Shown: positions 22,101 through 31,921 of the stretch, piece after piece
Layout: each line of letters starts with the position of its first letter
How positions within the stretch are numbered: the first letter of the stretch is position 1
Assembly: GCA_036971475.1 (NCBI GenBank)
Contig: JBAIZL010000006.1
Location: 4,973,001-5,037,000 of the forward strand
Direction of reading: 5' to 3'
Length of the DNA stretch: 64,000 nt
DNA from: Prosapia bicincta
Taxonomy: Eukaryota; Arthropoda; Insecta; Hemiptera; Cercopidae
Notes under the pieces: generated by a model
Database searches by the model: none
The model's input: only the letters and a program-made list of their open reading frames with translations
What the model was told of the DNA's origin: nothing
Position numbers and translations under genes: made by a program

Positions 22101-24491
22101 TCTTCAACTTGAACTAATAGTTCACATGTATATAATTTAAGACATAACAATATGAGGTGAGGCTAGAAAAAAACCGAACTAGCACAGGTGAAAGAATAAA
22201 ACGAATGCAATAAGACTGAAAGTCGCCTGGCCTGTCACATGACTCTTGCTCCGCCTACTGCTCGAGTTTCATCTGCCTCCTGCACTCAGTCTGCCCGTGG
22301 CGTCTGTTCTAAGTAGTTGACGTTTTGTCTGTGCGTCGGAAAAATGTTGAGTGTACAGAAAGAACAGAGTGTTAACATCAAATTTCTTTTCAAAATTGGA
22401 AAATCTGCAAGTGAACCGTTTGTAATGTTGCAACAAGTGTATGGCGATGATTGTTTATCGCGAACACAAGTGTTTGAGTGGTTTAAACGATTTAAAGATG
22501 GCCGCGAAGACACAAGTGATGACGCTCGCACTGGCAGACCATTGTCAGCAAAAACTGATGCAAACATTGAAAAAATCGGTAAACTTGTTCGAGAAGATCG
22601 CCGTTTAACAATCAGAGCAATGTCTGAGTTGACAGGAATTGACAAGGAAAGTGTTAGGCAGATTCTTCATGAAAGTTTCAACATGAACAAAGTGTGTGCA
22701 AAAATGGTTCCAAAGTGTCTCACAATTGAACAGAAGGAACGCCGAAGAATGATTTGTTCTGACATCCTAGAAAACATTGAAAGTGATCCCACCTTTTTAC
22801 AAAATGTTATTACTTGTGATGAATTGTGGTTTTTTACTTACGATCCCGAAACCAAACGCCAATCGATGCATTGGAAATCTCCTGATTCTCCACGACAAAA
22901 AAAAGCACGAATGTCAAAATCGAAATTTAAGGCAATGATGATTGTTTTTTTTTATGTCAAAAAGATTGTACACATTGATTGGGTACCAGAGGGACAAACA
23001 GTGAATCAGCATTACTACATTAGCGTCCTGACTACCCTACGTGAGCGAGGACGGAGAAAACGGAACGATTTGTGGAAAAAAAAGACATGGATCCTACACC
23101 AAGACAATGCCCCAGCTCACAATGCGTTGTCAGTGAAGACGTTTTTAGCCAATCACAACATTCCCATCTTGGACCATCCACCCTACTCACCTGATTTGGC
23201 CCCCTGTGATTTTTTTCTTTTTCCTAAACTCAAGTCAGCTTTGAAAGGAACTAGATTTGAGAGTGTTGAAGCAGTAAAAGAAAAAGCGACGTAAGTAATG
23301 TATGGACTTACCGAAAATGATCTGCAGCATTGCTATGAACAGTGGAAAATTCGTATGGAGCAGTGTATGGACCGAGGAGGAGAGTACATTGAAGGAGATA
23401 ACATCAAATTGTAAATAATAGAAAATAAAATATTTTTATAAAGCATCAGTTCAGTTTTTTTCTAGCCACACCTCGTATGTAACTATAGTAATTGCCTACA
23501 GTAATATTTATGGTTTTACTAAATAAGGAACATCTGAGTGTGAGTTTCAGGGCGTCGCCCTTTTAAGTTGCAGTCTAAGATGACAATAGGATTTATCTCA
23601 TCCTTGACAGTGGCATCTTTATGTGATAAAAGATAAGATGATTTAAAATACAAGAGAAAGAGACAAACTTCTTAGCATTCCACAGATCACTATGCTGCAG
23701 AGGGAGTAACCCTGAGTAGCCCCAGGACTTGTGTAGGTGTAGGTTTAGGAGGCCTCTTTGTGATGATCATCGGCACTCATCTTTACTACTCATGTTATCC
23801 CCTCTACCTAGCCACATTTTATAGGAACCTGCTAATGCAGTATTAGATACTGATTCTAAAGTAGAACTTACTGCAGTTCTCCACAGGCCAAGGTCTTTTA
23901 GTAGGTTGTAGAGAGATTTTCTGGTAAACCTTTCGCTTCCACTTCTACTGCATGTAAATTAACCATATACTTATTTTTAGTCAATTCATTTATTAGATCA
24001 TAATACTTATTAATTTTTATTGTGTGGTCTTTGGGTATGTTTGTTTCCCACAGTACTGTTAGTTCTACCAGGATGATATGTTTAATTTTCTGAGAAAAAA
24101 AGAATATATCTGGTCTAGATGTCGAAACACCAACATCCTCTAGAATTTTGTAGTTCTTTTCATGTAATAGGTAAACACTTGTACTATCGACAAGTGTTTA
24201 CATATTATTATAATATAAACGACATTTTTTTAAATAGTTGAAGTCAATAAATAATATTTAGCGTACACATTTATTTTTCAGGAAGAAGAACTGCAAGGTG
24301 CAATATTAGTAGTATTAGCCAACAAACAGGACATGGAGGGTTGTATGAGCGTAGCAGAAGTCCATCAAGCTCTTGGGCTTGATGCTTTGAAGAACAGAAC
24401 ATTCCAAATATTTAAAACATCAGCTGTTAAAAACGAAGGACTTGATTCAGCAATGGACTGGTTATCCAATGCCATACAGAATAAAAAGTGA
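14493..24491 (+). CDS. Arl1: ADP-ribosylation factor-like protein 1 (Arl1), 4 coding exons
   Basis: Arl1 is a small GTPase of the trans-Golgi that recruits GRIP-domain golgins and other effectors. Coding exons: 14493-14496 (ATGG), 15997-16213, 19703-19814 and 24282-24491. All introns are GT/AG; donors are gtatgt, gtaaga and gtaaga, and acceptors follow pyrimidine tracts. Phases agree and give 180 aa, the family length. The N-terminus MGGLLSYF has Gly2 for myristoylation. The P-loop is GLDGAGKT (23-30), switch I is [11 protein letters not shown], switch II is WDLGGQTS with the catalytic Gln at 70, and ANKQD at 124-128 binds guanine. SAVKN replaces the common SATKG. Exon 1 has only 4 coding bases. 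Introns 2 and 3 hold PLE, inverted-repeat, mariner and LINE insertions. Confidence 0.97.
14497..15996 (+). other. Arl1 intron 1
   Basis: Begins gtatgt after ATGG and ends ttccag. The sequence is AT-rich. No mobile element was recognised inside. A 69-codon open frame at 15472-15681 has no recognisable motif. Confidence 0.7.
16214..18755. other. Arl1 intron 2, first part: nothing recognised
   Basis: AT-rich intron sequence after the gtaaga donor at 16214. No element or conserved frame was identified before the PLE copy. Confidence 0.5.
18756..19480 (+). pseudogene. PLE-B copy in Arl1 intron 2
   Basis: The plus strand encodes [20 protein letters not shown] and then [10 protein letters not shown] and SSYAKHLKN, a GIY-YIG domain. 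A CA microsatellite (19092-19129) interrupts it. The frame then resumes with [20 protein letters not shown] and [13 protein letters not shown]. The PLE-B 3' end follows from about 19340: gtttcataaaaggaacaaat, gttttgaaacacgtcagc, and the extreme end gaattcaagatgattacatc at 19448-19467. The copy is 5'-truncated and frameshifted, and is in sense with Arl1. Confidence 0.75.
19092..19129. repeat. CA microsatellite inside a PLE frame
   Basis: About 19 CA units in an uninterrupted run, placed within the GIY-YIG coding part of the PLE copy. Confidence 0.95.
19860..20605. other. Arl1 intron 3, first part
   Basis: Mostly unassigned AT-rich sequence. A 32-bp unit (aagcagaacaaatggttttg then tcttctacgat) is tandemly duplicated near 20399-20460. 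A TA run sits at about 20585-20606. Confidence 0.45.
20606..20962. repeat. 175-bp inverted repeat with a 7-nt spacer
   Basis: Arms 20606-20780 and 20788-20962 are near perfect; two differences were seen (for example cacgctg versus cacactg). Each arm holds gaccac TGT gtggtt GAAA, a hairpin followed by GAAA. This resembles the second half of the hammerhead-like motif, but the core reads TTGACAA. The arms end agattttttggactagg at the outside. It lies in Arl1 intron 3 and would form a long hairpin in pre-mRNA. Confidence 0.9.
21115..21262 (+). repeat. PLE-B 3' end fragment
   Basis: cgaaacgcgtcaacaagtag followed by cacaagtattcacttagtt matches the PLE-B terminal block in plus orientation. It is a solo end in Arl1 intron 3. 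Confidence 0.5.
21263..22087. other. Arl1 intron 3, unassigned
   Basis: AT-rich intron sequence with no recognised element. Confidence 0.45.
22088..22130 (-). repeat. solo PLE-A extreme 3' end
   Basis: atttgtttccatcttcaact followed by tgaactaatagt is the reverse complement of the PLE-A extreme end (gatggaa...aacaaata) seen at 54.37 kb and elsewhere. Confidence 0.45.
22153..23475 (+). mobile_element. mariner element in Arl1 intron 3
   Basis: Inverted ends: tgaggtgaggctagaaaaaa at the left and, as reverse complement, cgaggtgtggctagaaaaaa at the right. TA flanks both ends (22151-22152 and 23476-23477). Total length is 1.32 kb, normal for mariner. The element is in sense with Arl1. Confidence 0.92.
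22344..23414 (+). pseudogene. mariner transposase (D,D34D) with one premature stop
   Basis: The likely start is the ATG at 22344 ([20 protein letters not shown]), the usual mariner N-terminus, rather than the upstream in-frame ATG. The helix-turn-helix region [13 protein letters not shown] is present. Catalytic residues: D in [10 protein letters not shown] in HQDNAPAHN and D in [11 protein letters not shown], with 34 residues between the second and third. A single in-frame TAA at 23292-23294 comes after KEKAT. Beyond it the frame continues in a normal way ([20 protein letters not shown]) to a second stop at 23414. Full length would be about 356 aa. The lesion removes only the C-terminal tail. 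Confidence 0.93.
23560..24185 (-). pseudogene. retroelement C-terminal fragment with PD...ELT endonuclease-like motif
   Basis: The minus strand encodes [20 protein letters not shown] then [20 protein letters not shown] and [16 protein letters not shown]. This PD-x(n)-ELT arrangement, followed by K-Y and VEV-G-G-like blocks, is found at the C-terminus of some reverse-transcriptase proteins and resembles a PD-(D/E)xK nuclease fold. A later segment, [20 protein letters not shown], also fits. Stops interrupt it. The family name is not certain. Confidence 0.6.
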
Positions 24492-24900
24492 AAAAAAGTG
24501 TATTTATACAGACAACCATTGTGTTGGTATACTTTTATAAAACATTGTGATTTATTATAGACTTTATTGTGAATATAATTCTAATAATATAATGATGTAA
24601 AGATAATATTTTGTGTTTGTTCTACTTGTTCATATTAAGTAAATAATTTAAGCCATATTTTAAAAACAGTGAAAGCACATCATTTTGTAAAAATTTGTAT
24701 ATTCTTCCTAGTACATTATTTTTAATAGTACCATTTAAAAGAGTCAATGAGATAAGAGAAAAAAGTAGGGAAAGTATATTGCAACTTAAAAATTCAATAT
24801 TGTTTAAAAAAGTGCATCTGAAATGTAGGTAAAAATTGTAGTATAAGGTCATAAGAATTTTATTTATTATGTAAACAATAAAAACAAAAGCTGCCTTACA
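24492..24900 (+). other. Arl1 3' UTR region
   Basis: Sequence after the stop codon, AT-rich, with a candidate polyadenylation signal at 24877-24882. The real mRNA end cannot be fixed from sequence alone. Confidence 0.5.
24877..24882 (+). promoter_or_regulatory. candidate Arl1 poly(A) signal
   Basis: AATAAA about 390 bp after the Arl1 stop. Confidence 0.4.
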
Positions 24901-26849
24901 GTATTTATTTGTTTAAAATTATTTTTGTTTAAATATATGTAATTAAAATTAAACTCATATAAACAATTTTAAATTTAATAATTTTCAATACACCATATAT
25001 TATAAAATAAAAATTAATCTGCTTTTGAACCTTAAATAACAAAGTAATAGATTTCTATTTTATTGTTAATTAGTTAGTAGAGTTTCATTTTTTTTTAAAT
25101 TTTAAACTACACAAAGAAAGAATAAAACAATTATGTTAAAGAAATATTTGTTTATTGCTATATCATTTTTCAATGTAAAGTAATTTTGAATTCAACACTA
25201 TAACCACTGGTTTGGTTGGATCTTTCATAACAATATAGACACTATATGTATGCACTCTTGAGCATCTATGATTTCTTCTTTTACTAAATCTTTTAGAAAT
25301 ATGTTTTTGCCCCTCTTTGAAATGAAACACACTTGTGTCTCCCAGCCATGGTTTTATGAGTTTCTTGTGTAGATCATACATAAGTTCATATTGAAACTGT
25401 ACTTATCACTTACCTTTCATATTTTTAATATGTTTCATTTATCCGAATTTATTAAGAATATTAAAAAGTGCATAGAAGAAATTTTTTCATTTTTCTCTGG
25501 TCATTCATTATGTTAATGTAATCATCTGATGAATGTTCCTTGGAGGACAGATCATAACTATTACTTTCAAAATATGACGAAAGTTTTATTTTCAATTTCA
25601 CTACAACTCTCGTTTTTACTTATCAAATTGAGTGTGCAATTTATGTCATCTATCTGTTGACATCAGAGATTTGTACAAGTCATCTTGGCAATAAATAGCT
25701 TTCAAAAAGTAATTTAATAAATGAACTATAGGAAAATTATTACTGGATTGAAAAGATAAGAGTATTAGCAAAAACAGAAGAATGGAAGCAACACTCACAT
25801 GCATCCTGACTCATTAATTTACTCAAACCAAGCAAGCGTCCTTAGAAAACATTTCATACCCCATTTTACTGTTACAATCTAGTAAAAAGGTTTTTCGAAA
25901 ACTGCCTTTGAGGAGGAATGCAATTCTTCAACATCAGTTTGGTTATAAACCAGGTATTCAATGATCAAGTGTATAATAGAGTTTACCATAAAAAATGGTC
26001 TAGAAATTGTATACGGGATATTCTTAAATAGTTTTTTAAGGTCGTTGAGCCATTTTTGTCATAATTTTATGCATAAATTTTGGGATATCATTCTGACAAA
26101 AAAATACTATTGTACTAGTAGATGTGCTATATTGATACTTTTTGTTTATCTCTTACATTCGTAATTTTGTCACAACAAAAAATAATATTACAAGACTAAA
26201 CTTTCAGATTTATCACTAGTAATTATTATCATTTTATAATCAAATAGTCAAGTCTATATTTCAACAATTGTACATTAAGAAATTGCTAATAGCTTCTACT
26301 GGTATTTTAAAAAACCCAATAAGGCTTTTAGAATTTCCATTGATTTTTATTGCATGTTTTTCCATCTCGAATGACAGAAGGTGCTATAAACCATCTTCTT
26401 ACAAGAGTTGATTTTAGGTTCAGTCTGTGCAGAAAGAACCAGAAACTGAGCAGCAAGTCTTTGTCTACTCACTTAATTCTTAAAATTGAAGAAAGAGGCA
26501 CAGCAGATGTAAGAAAAAAAATTATTAACTCCTTATTTTCAAATATAGAATTAAAATTTTGTCAGTTTGATATAAATTATTAAAATAGCTACACTTTTTG
26601 TAATCAATATGTGTTGAATATGAGATAATTTAAAAATTATACAGATTGCTGGATCAGACATATTCTACACCCCTGCTATTTTAGCAGTGTTTCTAAAATA
26701 AGGTGTAATACAAATATAATTTTACAAAAGCAAAGTAGTGTACAAATAGTTCTTAAAATATTTTTGAAGAATGATTTTAAGTTTTTATATTAAATTTATT
26801 TCAGTAAGTCTGATTCACTAAACCATCCAAAAATAATAAAAGAAATATA
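24901..26849. other. intergenic between convergent genes, nothing firm
   Basis: AT-rich. A 72-codon minus-strand frame (25381-25163; contains KLIKPWLGDTSVFHFKEGQK) and a 77-codon plus-strand frame (26350-26583) are not recognised and have no supporting context. Confidence 0.4.
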
Positions 26850-27440
26850 TTTGTTGATTCCGTCTTCACGGGAGCTACTAGTTTTCACTAAACACTTGTA
26901 AATATTTACAAACTTGCCTATAGTAGCAATTATTTATATTCAGATTTGTTGATTCCATCTTCGCGTGAGCTACTAGTAATCACTAAACACTTTTAAATGT
27001 TTTAAACTTGCCTATAGTAGCACTTACTTTGCTTGTTCAGGACGACCGTTTCGGGAGATGTGCCCCATTGTCAACTCAGACCGTAACTGGTCTCAAGGTT
27101 TATGTAGGTTAGGGTAAGGGTGGGATATTATGTGAGTGTACTTTGTGAGTATTAGGAGTTATGATGTCAAAAAGTGTGTGAGTTGTAATGTAATTGTGTA
27201 TTGAGTATGTGTGTAGGGTGTAGTTTGAAGTGTCTGTATATTTCGTATTGTTCAGTTGTGTAGCATTGGTTATTTCTGTGTTGTTTGTGAAGAATTTGTA
27301 GTTTAGATGTTATGTCTATGTAGTCATGTTTAGTGGAGTTGAGATGATCGGCGGAGTTTGATCGGTAGTTATTGTTTGTTAGTGCGTTTATTACCAATAA
27401 CAATGAGTTTATAACCAACACACTACAAAAATACAACTAC
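26850..27440 (-). pseudogene. PLE-A copy, left arm of a head-to-head pair, with tandem terminal repeats
   Basis: The minus strand encodes the second half of a GIY-YIG domain (INALTNNNYRSN, DHLNSTKHDYIDITSKLQIL, YTTEQYEIYRHFKLHPTHIL). It is followed by its 3' end at about 27040-26945. The extreme terminal segment is then present a second time in direct orientation (26851-26935), both copies carrying ttgttgattcc and gagctactagt. Its 5' side meets a second copy in the opposite orientation near 27440. Confidence 0.75.
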
Positions 27441-28035
27441 AAAATAGCCTCCACACACAACACTCTCAATAAACAATTTAAACCCAACAACAAAATCAAC
27501 GGGATTTACAAGATCGCTGGAGTTTACAAACTAACTTACAGTTAGTGCCCCAGTTTTTACATAGGCCAGACAGGGAGGTCCTTCTACACACATTACCAAG
27601 AACATATAAATGCACTAACAAACAATAACTACCAATCAAACTTCGCCGATCATCTCTACTCCACAAAACATGACTACATACACATAGCATCTAACATACA
27701 AATTATTCACAAACAACACGGAAATAACCAACGCTACACAACCGAACAATACGAAATATACAGACACTTCAAACTACACCCTACACACATACTCAATACA
27801 CAACTCAACATTACATTACAACTAACACACACTTTTTGACATCATAACTCCTAATACTCACAAAGTACACCCACACCACCTTAATATCTCACCCCCACCC
27901 TATTACCTTAACCTACAAAAACCTTGAGATCAGTTACGGTCTGAGTTGAGAATGGTACACATCTCTCGAAACAGCCATCCTCAACAAATATAAGTAAGTG
28001 CTACTATAGGCAAGTTTGTAAATATTTACAAGTGT
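27441..28035 (+). pseudogene. PLE-A copy, right arm of the head-to-head pair
   Basis: The plus strand encodes [37 protein letters not shown] and YTTEQYEIYRHFKLHPTHIL with an internal TAG just before CPSFY. The 3' end runs to about 28035 (ctctcgaaacagccatcctc, aagtaagtgctactatagg). It is a little longer at its 5' side than the left arm, so the pair is not a simple duplication of equal parts. Confidence 0.75.
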
Positions 28036-28435
28036 AAATAAAATAAATTGGTTATACTTATGAAGAATAAGAAAAGTATTAAATAAACTATTCATTTGAC
28101 TTCTTTTATTAATAAATTGTAATTATTAAATACGACATGATTGTCCATACCTCTTTATATTGAGTTACAACATCCTCACACAAATTTCACATTTGGATTT
28201 TGGGTTAGATTTTGTTTGTCATTCTATAGGTCTATTTAGGTTTTAATGTTTATACTTTTATTTCTACCGTATATACTTTGATTTTCATCACTACAACTGA
28301 ATAAATTGTTATGTAAAACTAAAAATATTGTTATTGAATTAAATTCGTTTACAAATATTTAATATAATCTGTAAATGCTATCTTTAGAGGAAAGGATGTA
28401 CGATACAGTAACTACAGTAATTAGTTTTAAATTAG
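28036..28435. other. region between the PLE pair and regucalcin, unassigned
   Basis: AT-rich sequence. It probably includes downstream flanking DNA of the regucalcin gene. Confidence 0.4.
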
Positions 28436-28441
28436 TTTATT
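28436..28441 (-). promoter_or_regulatory. candidate regucalcin poly(A) signal
   Basis: AATAAA on the minus strand, about 45 bp after the stop codon, a suitable distance for a short 3' UTR. Confidence 0.55.
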
Positions 28442-28481
28442 CAGAATATTTATATTAATATAAAGATTTGCATTAGCAACC

Positions 28482-31400
28482 CTATTTTTTAACCTTAGCA
28501 CTTGGAGTACCTTTAACACCTAAATTTGTAATTTTGAAAGTACTGCCTGCATGTGGATATCGAGTCAGTTCTTCTTTAGTTATAATCTTCCTGGCAGAAG
28601 TGACATAAAGCTCATTATAATTTGCTCCACCGAAACACGCTGATGTAATTTCAAGTGACGGCAATTTAATAGTCTGCAGTAATGCTCCAGTTTCTGGATC
28701 AATTTTTATAATCTAAAAAAAAGTTAAAACTTATATGAACATTTATGGTACAAATGAGAGATTTAACTCTTGTTTCAATGCTTTAATGATTTTATAAAGA
28801 AATAATATTTATTACAATTTATAAGAAGTAAACTAACATTAGAAAGTTCACACATATATACGCATATAAAGGGATTCACACCCTTTATAGTTAGTTATTC
28901 AGTGTTTTATTCTATAATAAAATTAGTCTATTTAATTTTAAGTCCTAATATTAAAATATAAAAAAAGTTTCTAAACAAGTTTTCAAAAACTTAATTTTAT
29001 TGGGCATTTTTTGCACTGAAAATTGTTTTTTTTTTCTTTCTTTGGATTTCCAAGTAAAACTTATTTACTCATATATGTGTTGAATCTTTGTCAGAAAAAT
29101 AACTAACATGATATTCTAAATAACTCAATGTCTTACATAAGCAATATGTTTCCTTGAGGTGTAATTTATCGTTTTTAGAATCTTAGTGTAGTTTTTTGTC
29201 TCCTACCAATTATATTAACAAAAGACCTGATCTTTAGTTTTTAGATCCCAGTATGTTTTTAACCTTCTGATGATGCTAACCGTATTAGCGAAATGTACGT
29301 CAAGGTTGTTTAAATATTTGTAGAAATGGTTATTGTTGTTTAATTATCATAGAAGCCTGATGACAGATCGATTGCTTGGACTATTTTATAATTGTCATAA
29401 AACATTGTTATAGTACCAAATATCAAGAAAATTTATTAATGTAAACAGACTATGGTAATATTGTAACTTCTCAGTAGGAAGGATGTATAAATTAGAGTAA
29501 AGAACAAATTTTGTGACTTATATGAATACTGCATAGTCAAAATTTTTCAATAATTTGTGAAATTAATAAAAATATTTAATTATGAATATGAAATTACTGT
29601 ACCTGTCCTCCGCCGTAACAAGCAACCCAAAGATTTCCATCGGTATCTATAGTCATCCCATCAGGCAAGCCTTCAATATTATTTGTTTTAAAATCAAATA
29701 TTGTTTTTTCATTACCTAAAATTTGTAAGAAGTAATAAATAAAAATCATACATTGTTAAGTCAAGTTTTATATTTACTGTAATTTATTACAACTAATATA
29801 ATGATTTCTAAACATGTTATAGTAAAACCTGTTTAAGCAGGAATCTTTTGGTATCAGCATTATTTTTCGAAAAGAAAATTTTATACAGTAGTATACTATA
29901 CTGTATGAATTACGTAGACTTTCGTCGAGTTATTTTTAGTGTTATGATTGAGGGGGGTTTCTTAGCTATTAGAATTCCCTACTGCTATTCTTGCTGATCA
30001 GCTGTATGGTGCAGTACATAAAAATGTTAAAACCTACAGTGCAAAATAAAAATCTTCTTTTTAAATGCATGCTGCATAGCTTTATCCAAGTCCACAGCAC
30101 ATTTTTAACAGAAAATACTAAAACTACACTTGTCAACAAAATCTATAAATGAAAGATGCACTTTATTGAAAGCTATACAGTATTTTTACCTTTACTTTAA
30201 TTACAATTAAGTATGCACAGTGGGCCTACGTGAAAAAGAAAGAGAATCAAATAGGCTTGAAGAAGTCTAGCATTGACTTTTGTTTTAAAAGATTAGCTTT
30301 AGTACTTGCTTCTGTTTCAGTTATTATTTTTAATTGTAACAAGTTGTGACACATTTGGGGGCTGTTAACACGTACTGCAAAATCTTCTTATTCACAAATT
30401 TTCATTATAGCTTCACCAAATGTTCTTACTTTGTTTTCTACGACGGAACCGTCTTCAATTTCTTCTTCACTTTCAATAATTTCATTAGTTTCCATTTCAA
30501 TGATTTCATCCACAGATTTTTGCCCTTCTGTTACCAGTTCATTGTCAATACAAAAATATTCTTCAGCAGTTATAGTATCCAGTTTCTGTCAACAAATCTT
30601 TCACAGTGTGCAAGGTAATGTCTTGCATCCCTGTTTCAATAGGATTATTATTGAGTTCTTCATGTACAATAAAACCAGCTTCTTTGAATGCATTTTGAAC
30701 ACAAGACTTTGATATTATCTCATAAGACCTCGATATCCATCTTATAGAATCCAAAACAGTAATGTTATTCGTCAATTCCTGTACTGATGAGCATGAATTT
30801 ATGTTTGCAATAAGAGATTGTAAAACATGTTTTCTGTAGTGTGCTTTAAAATTTTTAATAACACCCTGATCCATCGATTGAGTAACGCTGGTAGTATTGG
30901 GCGGAAAAAACAACAATTTAATGTGAGAGTAATCTTAATGATGATGACATGTTGCCGTATCCATAAATAACAAAATATACCTGTTATATTTCATTGTATA
31001 ATTTAAATTTTGAAGTCAGTTTTCCATAATGACTGATGTCATTCATGGTTTCTTGTTAGCATGCCATTGAACTGGTAACTGGCCTACATTTTTGAAACAT
31101 CGGGGCTTCCATGATTTCCATATTACCAAAGGTTTTTCTAATTTTCCATTTGCAAAACTGCAAACTAAAACTTTAAGCCTTTCTTTTGACTGCTTACCTC
31201 CTATACATTTTTCATTTAAAAAATTTAAAGTCTTATTTGGGAGAGGTCTAAAAAACAAACCCGTCTTGTCACAGTTTCCAATATTTTTGACTTCATAACC
31301 AACTGTTAATTCACAGACTTTATGCTTCCAATCATTAACTGTTTCCTGGTTAACTTCTTTTGCTTCGCCACAAATTTGATTGAAAGGAATTGAATGTCTG

Positions 31401-31876
31401 GATTGAAAACTTTCCAACCATCCATTCGAGGCTTTGAATGTTGTGTTTCCCAGCTTAGCAGCAATTGACTTAGCTTGCTTTTGTAATATTGAACCTGAGA
31501 TGGGAAGATTCTTGGTTCGCGCTTGTCTAAACTATTTAAATAAAATTCTGTCAATTTCTATATTTGTGCATGTTTTTTGCCTTTTAGACTGAAGTGGTGT
31601 CTTGCCTTTCAACCAATCTTCTTTTATGTGTTCTTTAAAATTCCATTAATATGTGTTTTACCGCATTTGTATATATCACATAATTGTTTCATGTTTATTT
31701 TTCCACTAAGTTCAATAACATCGATTTTCTCTTTCAAAGTTTTAGATTGAAAGTTTATTATCTATTAAGTTTATTTATAGATTGAAAATAGATTAGAAAG
31801 TTTCAAATGGTTTTAGAAGTTATTAAAGTATTTATCATTGGCAAATATTTGTTTAGGAGTGGAATAAATACATAAC

Positions 31877-31921
<45 letters not shown>

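Noticed and set aside
25163..25381. 72-codon minus-strand frame as a transposase piece
   Set aside because: Some residues look protein-like (KLIKPWLGDTS), but I could not match it to any family and no inverted ends were found.
27920..28035. PLE-A end (CTGAG...GAAACGGTCGTC) as a full hammerhead ribozyme
   Set aside because: GAAAC and GTC are present and GTTGAG/CTCAAC can pair, but the CTGANGA core between helix I and helix II is absent in all copies (27.05, 27.95, 43.30, 46.31, 59.80 kb).
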